Shown here piece by piece: positions 1 to 9,789 of a DNA stretch of 64,000 nucleotides. Location of the stretch: the NCBI GenBank assembly GCA_020912385.1, contig CP087206.1, positions 4,307,702 to 4,371,701 on the forward strand, in the 5' to 3' direction. The translations under genes and the position numbers were made by a program. The number at the start of each line of letters is the position of its first letter. Position 1 is the first letter of the stretch. The stretch comes from Neofusicoccum parvum. Its lineage: Eukaryota > Ascomycota > Dothideomycetes > Botryosphaeriales > Botryosphaeriaceae. The notes under the pieces were generated by a model. It did no database searches. It had not been told where the DNA came from and was given only the letters and a program-made list of their open reading frames with translations.

Positions 1-912
1 AAACGAAACCGTTGAAGCCCCGGGGCTTATCGCCCAAACTATATAGTAAGCATTCGGCTAGGGAAGCGGTATTTAATGCAGCTAATTAGCCGACATGTCC
101 ATGTACGCCCCGGATTAGGACAGAGCCCTACGCTAACACGCTGGCTGGTAGAATTCGAGACGGTTGACACTAAGTCAGCACTGATCAGAATAGAACCAAA
201 GCACCGGGAACATGCCGTGTTGTGATGTCCGAGCCGCTTCTGTCATGATCTAGGCGCCTGTAGCCTGTAGGGCTGCAAATCCAGACGGGTGTCGGCACTC
301 GGCTCGAAAGACTGTCTGTGTAGCGAATACGAAAGGAAGTGATACCCCAACCGACCTAAAATGGCCCCCACCATGTGTTTTCCCGTTCGACTGAAAATTA
401 TTTCGCTTGCTTCGAACAACACTGTATGCCATCTTCACGATATCTTCAGATGAGGCTGACGCAGCTCCCCTACGTCTGGGTGTCACGGTCTTCGCTATGA
501 CATCTTTCAAATATCAATTGAGGAATTGCGCTAACAGTGGCTTCTTTCTTGACTTTGATTGTTGTAGTGATAAGGAATTCTTGTTCATTAGCCAGTTGCG
601 CCACTTCTTCCTTTTAGTGGACCCGTAGACTGTAGTCCCGCCATATTTCTAGTTCAGCCAACAGGCGCCCCCGGTATATCTATTTTTAAAAACGCCACCA
701 ACATCCGGAAGAATTGACCCCAACCGAGCCGGATGCACGGATGCTAGTGGCTCGGTCCGGCCCACATGCTACTATCAACAACGCCACTCCGCTCTCGCCT
801 TCCTATCCACCCAGCATGAACCGAGACTTGAGCCCAAGCGAGTGCTATTACCAAGTCTAGGTGTGACCATACAATGCTGCCCTGACTCTGGAGGAGGATG
901 AGTCCAAAGTTG
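1..912. other. No supported gene; upstream region
   Basis: Short overlapping reading frames on both strands (around 250-628) have no recognisable domain, no signal peptide and no plausible splice structure. I treat them as chance frames. The stretch has no tandem repeat and no transposon end that I can recognise. Confidence 0.5.
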
Positions 913-918
913 TATAAA
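913..918 (+). promoter_or_regulatory. TATA box of the secreted-protein gene
   Basis: TATAAA lies about 105 bases upstream of the chosen ATG at 1023, a normal distance for a fungal promoter plus short 5' leader. It also argues for the 1023 start rather than the ATG at 936, which is only ~20 bases from the box. Confidence 0.5.
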
Positions 919-1022
919 GCTGGCCGTCTACTCCATTGCTGTTGCTCAAGTCATCAAACCATCAAGTCAAAGCCTCACCCGACAACCTCTTTCGAACCCT
1001 CTACATCTCTCAAACATCCACA

Positions 1023-1604
1023 ATGCTTGCCATCTTCCCCCTCCTCATCTCCGCCGCCGCGGCTTTCGTTTTGCCCGAGGGCCTGTCCGACGGCTACTAC
1101 CGCGCTTCCATCGACGAGCGTGGCTACGAGATCCACGAGCTCCTGTCCGCGCCCGGCGTCGAGCACATGGACCCGACCATCGTCGCCCAGATGGCCCCCA
1201 CGACCGAGAACGAGACGTATGAAATCTCGGCCAAGCTGCACAAGCGCGCCGATAATGTCTGGTGCGGGTGCGGCTTCGGCCTCAACAACGCCGACTGCGA
1301 CGCGGCCGTGGCCGACATGAAGAACCAGGTTAGCGGCGGCGTCCACATCCAGGCGCACCTTTCCTACTACTCCATCAGGGGCAGCGTCGTCTTCTTCGCC
1401 TGCAACGGCGGCGACGGCCAGCTGTTTATGGACTCGCCCACCGTTGCCTACATCGCGACCCAGATCACCAATTCGTGCGGCTGGTACACTGCTGGTACCT
1501 TTGCGCGACTGGGATACCTGTCGGAGTCGTCTGGATACATGAGATACTCCGCTGGACTGGACTTTTGCGGTGCCGCGAAGACTTCGCCCGCCCACAGCTG
1601 TTGA
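1023..1604 (+). CDS. Small secreted cysteine-rich protein (effector-like)
   Basis: The reading frame gives 193 residues. I start at the second in-frame ATG (1023) because MLAIFPLLISAAAAF is a clean signal peptide; starting at 936 would bury it behind 29 polar residues. A pro-region of about 55 residues follows, with an N-glycosylation site (NET, ~62-64) and a Lys-Arg (74-75) that fits a Kex2 site. The mature part of ~118 residues has seven cysteines (81, 83, 92, 127, 152, 182, 193) and ends in Cys. Its pattern (a DC pair early, hydrophobic core around FFAC, CG near the middle, GLDFC at the end) recalls small secreted Hce2/Ecp2-like or KP4-like folds, but I cannot assign either. It is intact, intron-less and GC-rich, unlike the damaged DNA around it. 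It probably acts outside the cell against a host or competitor; the function is inference. Confidence 0.8.
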   Translation: MLAIFPLLISAAAAFVLPEGLSDGYYRASIDERGYEIHELLSAPGVEHMDPTIVAQMAPTTENETYEISAKLHKRADNVWCGCGFGLNNADCDAAVADMKNQVSGGVHIQAHLSYYSIRGSVVFFACNGGDGQLFMDSPTVAYIATQITNSCGWYTAGTFARLGYLSESSGYMRYSAGLDFCGAAKTSPAHSC

Positions 1605-1916
1605 GCGTCCAGACTCTAGGACATGTCGGAGAGGATGGGTGACCCGGATATAGCTTGTTGTGCTGAAGATGGTTCTACTCATTTGTATCTAAATCACGTT
1701 GTCACGTTGTCAGGCCTAAAAATGAAATCAAGTTTCTTGAACACTGTGTATTGAATAGACGTGAAGTCCATCAGCTAAATCTCTGCTAGGTAGCACTACA
1801 ACGGTATAATGTTATTTTAGAATGCATAAACGTAAACTGTTTGTGAAATCGCTTCAACCTCCATCTTAACAAGGTAGCCTCTTTACTATATTTACGGCTG
1901 GTGTAACTCGCTCAAT

Positions 1917-1929
1917 CGTTTTAGAACTC
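1917..1929. repeat. 13-bp target site duplication, left side of LINE A copy 1
   Basis: CGTTTTAGAACTC occurs here and again at 7593-7605, exactly at the end of the (AACTC)n tail of the LINE. Confidence 0.85.
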
Positions 1930-2154
1930 ATTGCACATAGGGACCTTTAGCGGTCATCAACTCGATCGAACTGCCGCCACCACAAAATCAAGAGCAAAAG
2001 AAAGCGCACATTCAGGAGAGTAACTCAGCCTAGGCCCAGGGCGTGCACTGCCCCGGTGGGTCCGCAAGAGCCAGTCTCAATTCAACCACATCGTCTCTTC
2101 TCCCCACAAAGATTTTCACCCTACCGGCCCGTGCGCCGGTAAGACCCGGGTGAC

Positions 2155-3555
2155 ATGGAGAGCACAGAGCCCCATACACCCCGGGCGCAGAGCCCCACCA
2201 ACCCAGTCTCGCCCCAGGCCCCTACAGCTGTCCGAACCCTAAGGATCAACCGAGAAGAAACACTCCCAGGAAGGACTACGCGCAGCACCTCTCGTGTTAT
2301 GCCAACAGATAGCAGAACAGCCGGGAAAAGCAAAGCCACACCACAAGCGAGAAAAACTACCAAAGAAACCCAGACTACTAAAACCCAAGCCACCAAGACT
2401 CAGAACACCGAAACACAGGCCACAGAGGCCCAAGCCAAGTCCAGCCTAAACGCAGAGCGAGCGAGGATGGCCCTCATCAACATGCCAGATATACCCCTTT
2501 TGGTAGAATATATGAAGAAAGAGCTCTCTGAGCAAAAAGACCTTCTTCAGCTACTACAGCAAGGACAAGAAGATGCTAAGAAAGAACGCGAGACTCTTAT
2601 CACCCAAAACAAGGCTCTACAGAATCAAGTCATAGACCTCACAGAGAAAGTAGACAAGATCAGCTATGAACTCAAGACTACACGCCAGCAACAGCCTCAA
2701 CAACGGAACTGGGCTAGAGTAGCGGCACTCCCACCTGCTATCCTACCTACTATCCTACCCCCTCAGTCGTACCACAAGCAATCCGGAAACAGTCTCCGGG
2801 TAATGAAGATCACCACTACGCAGCTCCAAACAGACCAAGACACGCCGGACAACCAACTGAAGCGAGACATGCCGCAGGATAAAGTAGCCAAGCAGATCTC
2901 AGATGCCCTCAAAGAATGCGACAACACTAAGGACGTGGAGATCCTCGGAGTAGGCTCTACAAAGACAGGATATCTGATTCGGTTCAGAACAGACAAAGGG
3001 AAAGAGACTGCTGAGAAGAATACCGAGTGGGTAGAGAAGCTAGGAGAGCAGACTAAGATTACCCACCCCCGCTATGGAATCGTCGCCCACCTTACACCAA
3101 CTGAAGAGGTTCGGATGGACGAGAAAGAGCATGGTATCGAGAAGATCAACCAGGAGAACGACCTTACGCAGCTAGGCTACCAGATTGAAGATATCGCATG
3201 GATGAAGAAGAAAGACGCCCCTCTCGGACGCCACGCCTCCCTCGGGATCTGGTTTCGTTCGGAACAAGCAGCCCAGCACGCTATTTACAACGGCCTTAGG
3301 TTTGGACAACAGTTCACCAGCCGTGTAGAACACTATAGCATGGAGAGGAAGAGATGCTTCCGCTGCCAAGCCCTAGGACACCTTGCTTGGAACTGTAGAG
3401 AGAAGCAAAGATGTAGAAACTGCTGCGGAGAACACGATACCCAGGATTGCCCACCAGGAACAACCCCACGGTGCGCTGATTGCGGACAGAACCACCTAAC
3501 AAGAGCACCCCAATGCAGTGAACGTCTTCCATACGCACGCAGAACCGAATGTTAG
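2155..3555 (+). CDS. LINE ORF1, gag-like RNA-binding protein
   Basis: The product is 466 residues. The N-terminal ~100 residues are Thr/Lys/Gln-rich and disordered. A coiled coil follows (~105-175, with repeats such as EKVDKISYELK), then an RRM-like central region. Three zinc knuckles lie at 401-454: CFRCQALGHLAWNC, CRNCCGEHDTQDC and CADCGQNHLTRAPQC. This is the standard ORF1 of Tad1-clade LINEs; it coats the RNA and escorts it to the nucleus. The stop codon overlaps the start of ORF2 (ATGTTAG), which suggests coupled termination and reinitiation. The orthologous ORF1 of copy 4 (49115-50383) shares the knuckles and the MERKRC motif but is clearly diverged. Confidence 0.88.
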   Translation: MESTEPHTPRAQSPTNPVSPQAPTAVRTLRINREETLPGRTTRSTSRVMPTDSRTAGKSKATPQARKTTKETQTTKTQATKTQNTETQATEAQAKSSLNAERARMALINMPDIPLLVEYMKKELSEQKDLLQLLQQGQEDAKKERETLITQNKALQNQVIDLTEKVDKISYELKTTRQQQPQQRNWARVAALPPAILPTILPPQSYHKQSGNSLRVMKITTTQLQTDQDTPDNQLKRDMPQDKVAKQISDALKECDNTKDVEILGVGSTKTGYLIRFRTDKGKETAEKNTEWVEKLGEQTKITHPRYGIVAHLTPTEEVRMDEKEHGIEKINQENDLTQLGYQIEDIAWMKKKDAPLGRHASLGIWFRSEQAAQHAIYNGLRFGQQFTSRVEHYSMERKRCFRCQALGHLAWNCREKQRCRNCCGEHDTQDCPPGTTPRCADCGQNHLTRAPQCSERLPYARRTEC

Positions 3556-6500
3556 AGCCTCTCCGGATCCTACAGCTGAATATTTGGAAGTCACGCGAGT
3601 GCATGGAAGCCCTCATCAACGACCAAGACACTGAAAAGCTCGATATTCTTCTCATCCAAGAACCGCCAGTGTCATTCTTCAAGTCATTTATCCAACACCG
3701 CTCCTGGCATCTTTATACCCCTACCTACTCCGGCGAAGGAAAGAAACGCAGCGCCATCTACGTCAATAAGAGGCTTTCTACCTCAGCACAACAACAAATT
3801 CAATGCGATAGCCGTGACCTTACGGCAGTTCGAATTCAAACACCAGCAGAACAGATCCTCATCTTTTCAGTATACGTGCCACCAATAGGAGGAACCCAGC
3901 AGGCGGCAGAACAGGAGATGCAACTGGCACTTAGTACAATCCGCCAGACGATCAGAAGACAGACAAAAGACACTCCCCCTCGCCTCATCCTAGGGGGAGA
4001 CTTCAATAGACAAGACCCACTCTGGGGCGGAGACAGCATCAAACCATACCTAGTGGGAACAGCCGCCTCCCTACTTTCCTTTATGGAAGAACACGAGCTC
4101 CAGAGCCACCTCCGCCGTGGAACACCTACGTGCTACGCGAGCAACAAGACCGATAGCAAGACAACGCTGGACCTAACCCTTAGTAACATCCCCAAGCAAC
4201 TTATTAAGTGCAGCCTTCTAGATGAGAACTACGGATCAGACCACCGCGCCACCGTCTCGAAGTGGAACATGGAGGTAGAATTGATAAATGAACGGCCCCC
4301 ACGGAAGCTATACGAGCAAACAGACTGGAGAAAAGCTGGTCAAGCCATCCAAGGAGCACTCGGTCCGACACTGAACGTTAATACCAAGCAACAGCTAGAC
4401 GAAGCCGTTGAGCTTCTTATTAGTACCACAGCAGCTACGACGAATAACTTAACTCCTACTGCTAAGCCCTGCTCATACTCAAAACAATGGTTCAGCCCAG
4501 ATTTAAAGGAACACCAGATAAAGACCAATAAGCATCGCCGGCTCTGGCAGACCCTTCGCGCATCTCACGGAAGAGATGACCCTGATGCGCTGGATCAATA
4601 CACGAAAATGCAGAAGGCTCGGCGAGAATGGGTTAAGGCTATTGCCCACGCTAAGAGTAGCCACTGGAGGGAATTCCTAGACCAGGCTGGCAACGGAAAC
4701 TTAATTTGGAAGGCAGCCAAATACGCCAGCCCGAGTGACAACTATAGCAGCATTCCTACTCTCTTTAACGGCACTAAGGACATAACACGCAACGAAGAAA
4801 AAGCACAGCTCCTACTAGATACCTTCTTCCCAGAGCCGGTTAAGCCACAGCTTCCTACCGAAGTAGCGACAACGGTCCCACTCGGATGGTCACCAGTTAC
4901 AGAGACTGAAATCTACCAAAGCCTAGCCGCTACTAAACCCAACTCAGCCCCAGGAGAAGACGGGCTACCGATGCTAGTTTGGCAGAAGCTATGGCCATAC
5001 GTGGCACACTACATACACCAAATTTTCAGCGCATCTATTAACCTCAGCCACCAACCAAGAGCCTGGCGAACCGCGGTAATCGTTGTCCTCAGAAAGCCAG
5101 GCAAGCCGGACTATACAATCCCTAAAGCATATCGCCCAATCTCGCTACTAAACACGCTTGGAAAACTACTAGAAGCTGTAATCGCAAAGAGGATATCCTA
5201 CTACGCTGAGAAGCACAACCTCCTCCCAGACACCCAGTTTGGAGCCAGACCTGGTAGATCTACGGAGCAAGCGCTTCTTATCTTAGTCGACGCAATCTGG
5301 AACGCCTGGAAAGAGCATAAGGTGGTCACACTAATGGCTTTTGATCTGAAGGGCGCTTTCAACGCAGTCAACAAGAATGTTTTAGACCATGTCCTAGGAG
5401 AACGGAGAATCCCAGCCGAGATAAGAAGATGGGTCCGGAGCTTTATGGATAATAGGACTGCTTCGGTGTCTTTTGATGGCTACACCAAACCGGCCGCGAC
5501 TCTAGAGCATCCAGGACTCCCGCAAGGCTCACCTCTCTCCCCTATCTTATTCGCTTTCTACAACGCCGACCTCGTAGACCAGCCAGTCGATTTCACTGGA
5601 GGAGCATCTGCCTACATCGACGACTATTTCAGATGGAGGACAAGCCTATCGGCCCGTAAGAACCTCGCTGCACTGCAAAGAGAAGATATACCAAGGATGC
5701 AGCGATGGGCGGAGCAGACAGGGTCATGCTTTGAGGCTGATAAAACAGAGCTCATCCACTTCACGAGAAACGCGAATCAAGCATGCCCGGCAACACTAAC
5801 AATAGGCGACTACGAAGTAAAGCCTAAGAGCGAGGCAAAGCTCTTAGGAGTGATCTTTGACCAACAACTCCGGTGGAAGGCCCACGTCCAGAGAGCAGTC
5901 AAGCGAGCCACCAAGACCTGCCTAGCCATAGGTAGGCTAAGACACCTCAGACCAAAACAAATGCGCCAACTCTACCAAGCCTGTGTGATCCCCCAGATGG
6001 ACTATGCCGCGCTGGTCTGGCACTCTCCTACGAGGTGTAAATGGCAAGTAGCAGTGCTCTCAAGGATCCAAAGAATTGCAACAACCAAGGCTATTTCAGC
6101 ATTCCGAACAGTAGCAACAGAAACGCTAGACTACGAGAACTTCCTCCTTCCGACACAGCTACGTCTCCAGACTAGAGCAGCAAGAGTGGTAACAAATCTT
6201 CGAACACTTCCAGCCTCACATCCGTGCAGGAAGCTAGTTAATAAGACAGCTACAACACTCAGTCCGGCAGCAAGCTCCCTGAGCCCTCTAAACGCAACCC
6301 TCAAGCAAGACTTAAATCAACCTAAGGAGGTAGAGACAATCGACACCTGCCCGCTACCACCATGGTTACCGCTCGCGCTGGAAAGTATTCAACTAGAGCC
6401 TCCCTGTACGAACGACACAGCAGCTCTCAATCAAGAGCTACAGGAGGACCCTACTACAAAAGTATTCACGGATGCGTCAAAGGTAAAGGGTCAACTAGGA

Positions 6501-7418
6501 GCAGCAGCAGTAATCCTCAATCAGGTCCAGAGAGTCCATAGGAAAACCCAGAAAGGAGTAGGCTCCAGCAGGTTTTACAGCGTCACAGCTGCAGAACTCA
6601 TTGCTATTAACACCGGCATGGAACTGGCAGCCGAACAACAACTTGAGAAGAACAGCCAAGGACCGAACGCCTATATAATCTACAGTGACTCCAGAGCAGC
6701 GCTCCAAGCGTTGGCCAGCCCCTACAAGCGAAAGACAGGACAAAGCCTAATCAGGTCTATCCTAATAACAGCCCAGTCTCTAAAAGAAAGCCTTCAGATC
6801 ACCTTCTCCCTCCGATGGATACCAAGCCACACCGGAATTCGAGGAAACGAAGAAGCAGACAAGCTAGCTAAAGCTGCAACCACACGCCTCAGAGAACACG
6901 ACCACCAACCGCTAGCACATCTCCAAGTCCAGGCAGCTAAGGAAAGAGCACACAGACAATGGGCAGCACAGTGGGAGAACTCAGAGAAAGGCCAGCACCT
7001 CCGCAATATCGACACAGCACAGCCAGGACCACACGTCCGTCACCTATATGACAAGCTCCCACGGAACCAAGCCGGCCTTCTTGCCCAACTACGCACCGGC
7101 CACTGCTGGCTCAACCAACACCGTATGCGGATGGGCCGGATAGACAACGATAAGTGCGAATGTGGAGAAGCCGAATCAGTCTCTCATGTCCTACTCGAAT
7201 GCCCGTTGTTACAACAAGGCCGACAAAAGATGTACGAAGACAGTGGACTTGAGAAGAACAGCTTGTCAGCCTTGCTGGGTGGGAAACCTCCAAACAAGAC
7301 TGATCCCAGACAAGGAAAAGAAAAGAAGTGGAAGATATCTGGTAAACAGCTACAGGCCGTGCTAAGCTTTGCAAAAGAAACAAACCGGTTCATAAATAGA
7401 GACGAAGTCACGGAGTAG
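3549..7418 (+). CDS. LINE ORF2: AP-endonuclease, reverse transcriptase, RNase H
   Basis: The product is 1289 residues with all expected domains in order. An exonuclease/endonuclease/phosphatase-type endonuclease opens the protein (LRILQLNIWK, LLIQEPP, GGDFNRQDPLWG, GSDHRA). The reverse transcriptase includes PGEDGLPMLVWQKLW, RPISLLNTLGKLLE, FDLKGAFNAV and the catalytic YIDD near residue 690. An RNase H domain carries FTDAS (~972), AAELIAI, YSDSRAAL and the final ADKLAKAA. A C-terminal CECGEAESVSHVLLEC zinc motif follows. It nicks the target and copies the RNA in place. No stop or frameshift is visible. The start at 3549 overlaps the ORF1 stop by seven bases. Confidence 0.92.
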   Translation: MLEPLRILQLNIWKSRECMEALINDQDTEKLDILLIQEPPVSFFKSFIQHRSWHLYTPTYSGEGKKRSAIYVNKRLSTSAQQQIQCDSRDLTAVRIQTPAEQILIFSVYVPPIGGTQQAAEQEMQLALSTIRQTIRRQTKDTPPRLILGGDFNRQDPLWGGDSIKPYLVGTAASLLSFMEEHELQSHLRRGTPTCYASNKTDSKTTLDLTLSNIPKQLIKCSLLDENYGSDHRATVSKWNMEVELINERPPRKLYEQTDWRKAGQAIQGALGPTLNVNTKQQLDEAVELLISTTAATTNNLTPTAKPCSYSKQWFSPDLKEHQIKTNKHRRLWQTLRASHGRDDPDALDQYTKMQKARREWVKAIAHAKSSHWREFLDQAGNGNLIWKAAKYASPSDNYSSIPTLFNGTKDITRNEEKAQLLLDTFFPEPVKPQLPTEVATTVPLGWSPVTETEIYQSLAATKPNSAPGEDGLPMLVWQKLWPYVAHYIHQIFSASINLSHQPRAWRTAVIVVLRKPGKPDYTIPKAYRPISLLNTLGKLLEAVIAKRISYYAEKHNLLPDTQFGARPGRSTEQALLILVDAIWNAWKEHKVVTLMAFDLKGAFNAVNKNVLDHVLGERRIPAEIRRWVRSFMDNRTASVSFDGYTKPAATLEHPGLPQGSPLSPILFAFYNADLVDQPVDFTGGASAYIDDYFRWRTSLSARKNLAALQREDIPRMQRWAEQTGSCFEADKTELIHFTRNANQACPATLTIGDYEVKPKSEAKLLGVIFDQQLRWKAHVQRAVKRATKTCLAIGRLRHLRPKQMRQLYQACVIPQMDYAALVWHSPTRCKWQVAVLSRIQRIATTKAISAFRTVATETLDYENFLLPTQLRLQTRAARVVTNLRTLPASHPCRKLVNKTATTLSPAASSLSPLNATLKQDLNQPKEVETIDTCPLPPWLPLALESIQLEPPCTNDTAALNQELQEDPTTKVFTDASKVKGQLGAAAVILNQVQRVHRKTQKGVGSSRFYSVTAAELIAINTGMELAAEQQLEKNSQGPNAYIIYSDSRAALQALASPYKRKTGQSLIRSILITAQSLKESLQITFSLRWIPSHTGIRGNEEADKLAKAATTRLREHDHQPLAHLQVQAAKERAHRQWAAQWENSEKGQHLRNIDTAQPGPHVRHLYDKLPRNQAGLLAQLRTGHCWLNQHRMRMGRIDNDKCECGEAESVSHVLLECPLLQQGRQKMYEDSGLEKNSLSALLGGKPPNKTDPRQGKEKKWKISGKQLQAVLSFAKETNRFINRDEVTE

Positions 7419-7592
7419 AGAACTCCCTACAAACAATCCCTTCTACCTACTATCCGCCCTCCCTATTCATCCTTCTACCCTCCCAATTTGTCACACACCA
7501 ATGTACCACTAGAGAAACACTTTGAATAGTCTGTAGCCTGCATATCGCTTAGGGCGACGGGTCAGGGTAAATGAATTCAACTCAACTCAACT

Positions 7593-7605
7593 CGTTTTAG
7601 AACTC
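7593..7605. repeat. 13-bp target site duplication, right side of LINE A copy 1
   Basis: Second copy of CGTTTTAGAACTC, directly after the CAACT tail of the element; see 1917-1929. Confidence 0.85.
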
Positions 7606-7864
7606 CATCCAGACCTCCCCGGCGATCGATAAGTGCTCAGCCAAACCTGATCAACGTTCAATCTGTGGTCCAAGAAAAACTCCGGATGAACGGGCAGTAG
7701 CGTCATAGGTCAACACTACACGTGACCTTATCGATTAGCCCCCACGCGCCCTTTAAGAGACAAGTGAAATGAAGTCTAGAGTAAGACACCCCGCAACGCT
7801 ATAAAAACATATCCGCAAGCTGAATGATCATAGAACTTCTTCCTTTCACCACACATCGGGAAAA

Positions 7865-8749
7865 ATGAGCGACACAATCGAGAATATGGCTGACGCTCAG
7901 CCGAGCCCAACAAATCATCCTATAGCACAACCCATCGTGCCAATGGAAGTCGAGACGTTGGACGAAGAGTCTACACAGCCGTAGCGGAGTAAGGTCCGCC
8001 TTGCTGCTGTTCTCACCGCCCTCTACGTTCGTCTGCCTCTCTCCCAGAAAACGAACACGTGATATTAGCACACCCACTAACCACCTCCGCGCGCTACCAC
8101 AGCTTTCGCTCTTTGTAGTAGCTCTTGACCAAACCATCGTAGCAACCGTCATACCGATAATTGCCGCGAACCTCCGCTCTGCGGCCGGCTACACCTAGAT
8201 CGGCGGCGCGTACGTTCTCGCTAAAGCCGCCACCATGCCGCTTTGGGCCAAATTCTCCGACATCTAGGGCCGCAAGCCAATCCTACTGGCAGGCCTCGCC
8301 ATTTTCTTTGTCGCATCCGTTGTCTGTGCAACTGCGCCGACCGTGGCTGCCCTAATCGCCGGCCGCGCGCTGTAGGGTGTCGGTGGCGGGGCCCTCATGC
8401 AGTTGGTTACGATTACGATTAGCGATCTGTTCAGTCTGCGGAAGAGGAGTCTGTGGCTGGTATTGACGGACGTGACGTGGGCGGTGGCTGGCGGCGTCGG
8501 TCCCGTCCTGGGAGGTGCGTTGGCGCAGCTGGTTAGTTGGCGGTGGGTGTTCTGGATCAATTTGCCGGCCATTGGAGCGGCATTTGTTCTGGTGGCCGCA
8601 TGCTTGAAGGTACATAATCCGAAGACAAAGATGGCGGACGGTTTCAGAACCATTGACTGGTATGGGACAGTGGCCATCTTGGTGTAACGGCGGGCCTCTA
8701 CCTCCAAGGATCCAAACACCAAGGAGGGTGGTAAGCCGTAGAGGGTTTA
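7865..8749 (+). pseudogene. MFS drug transporter (DHA2-like) N-terminal half, decayed
   Basis: From an ATG at 7865 the frame reads into a polar N-terminus. After a probable intron (about 8029-8099, ending CTACCACAG) it gives typical 14-TM MFS antiporter text: LFVVALDQTIVAT, AYVLAKAATMPLWAKFSDI, GRKPILLAGLAIFF, GVGGGALMQLV and ISDLFSLRKRSLWLVL. In-frame TAG codons replace expected Trp or Gln (before IGGAYVL, after KFSDI, before GVGGG), as RIP would produce. The gene stops after roughly six membrane segments, where a deleted LINE is inserted at 8750; the second half is absent. Such transporters export drugs or secondary metabolites across the plasma membrane; this copy cannot. Confidence 0.75.
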
Positions 8750-9352
8750 CCTTGAGTTGAGTTGAATTCATTTACCCCGACCCATCGCCCTGGGCGATAT
8801 GCAGGCTACAGACTATTCAAAGGAATGTGCTACTGGGTAGTGTACACTAAGAGATGACAAAGGAAACTAGGAGGCAACACACAGTTATCCTCTCCTTAGA
8901 AGAGGGTAAGGCATCGCTCCTTTGCATTGGGCTGCTCCTGTCGGGTGGTCTTGATTGCAGTCTGCGCACTTCGGAGGGGTGTCTGAGCTGCAGTCCCTCT
9001 TGTTGTGCTCCGCTAAGCAGTGCCCACACCTTTCCGTCTTTTTGCAATTCCATGCTAGATGACCAAACTGAAGGCCCCGGTGGCATCTCTTCCTCTCCAT
9101 TCGGTAGGGCTCGACACGGTTGGTGTAGCTCTGGCCGAACACAAGTCCGTTCTGGATGGCGTTTTGGGCTGCTTCTTGCGTGCTGAACCAGATGCCTAGG
9201 GAGGCATGCTGTCCTAGCGGCGAGTCTCTTTTCTTCATCCAGGCTATGTTCTTAATTCGTGCGTCTACGAGGCTGTTCTCCCGGAGAATCTTTTGGATAG
9301 CCTCGTTTTTCTTCTCGATGTTGACTTCCGATGTTGGTGTCCGATGGACTAT
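8750..9352 (-). mobile_element. LINE A copy 2: truncated and internally deleted
   Basis: Reading the minus strand, this starts inside ORF1 (HRTPTSEV, IAWMKKRDSPLGQHASLGIWF, MERKRC), passes zinc knuckles with some residues lost (CHRGLQFGHLAWNC, CGHCLAEHNKRDC, CADCNQDHPTGAAQC) and then jumps almost directly to the 3' UTR and the (AACTC)n tail at 8750-8765. Nearly the whole of ORF2 is missing. It breaks the MFS pseudogene on its left. No clear target duplication could be found. Confidence 0.75.
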
Positions 9353-9566
9353 GTCGAACGGCGCGAGAAAGAATACACCGCTGGTTTTCTCATTATTACT
9401 AGTGAGGCCTGCTATATACGTGTAATAATCGGATTTACGGAAATACGCATAAACGGGGTAAATGAGGTGGGTAGGGATAGGTGTATGGTGCGGCAAAAAG
9501 TAAAGAAAGAACGCGTGTATAAGCAAAAGCAAACAAAACACGTGATTACGGGCCAATGTGGTTGAC
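9353..9566. repeat. Dispersed ~210-bp repeat R1, copy 1
   Basis: The segment starting near GTCGAACGGCGCGAGAAAG and ending GGCCAATGTGGTTGACA recurs at about 32344-32561, with landmarks such as CGGATTTACGGAAATACGCATAA and ACACGTGATTGCGGGCC in the same order. In copy 2 it leads straight into a HET-domain coding remnant. This copy is therefore probably the 5' flank of a lost HET gene, or a mobile unit of unknown type. Confidence 0.6.
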
Positions 9567-9789
9567 AATAGCGTATGGAACAAACAGCACAGCCATAAGT
9601 GTACCTGCTGTCCTCTATAAATATTTCTCAATGTCTGTCAGATAGGTGCTATTCCACCCCAGGCAGTAGAGAAAACCAATCAAGGTCCCAGTTACTATCG
9701 AGGCAAAGTCTGCATCGTGGAGAATCGTACCTAATGGCATCAAAAAGCTGCCAACCATACTATCGCCCGGTATCACGTCTTAAGGTGCT

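Larger units (their letters stand above)
1930..7592 (+). mobile_element. Full-length Tad1-like LINE, family A copy 1
   Basis: A ~5.66-kb non-LTR retrotransposon bounded by a perfect 13-bp target duplication. It has a ~225-base 5' leader, ORF1 (gag-like, 2155-3555), ORF2 (endonuclease, reverse transcriptase, RNase H, 3549-7418), a ~150-base 3' UTR and a short (CAACT)n tail instead of poly(A). Both frames are uninterrupted, so the copy may be competent. The same 3' UTR marks four other copies in the window (8750, 31239, 35207, 45071). Confidence 0.92.

Noticed and set aside
975..1682. Minus-strand 235-residue frame over the secreted-protein gene
   Set aside because: GC-rich third positions open the opposite strand. 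No signal peptide, no domain, and the plus-strand frame has a clear one.
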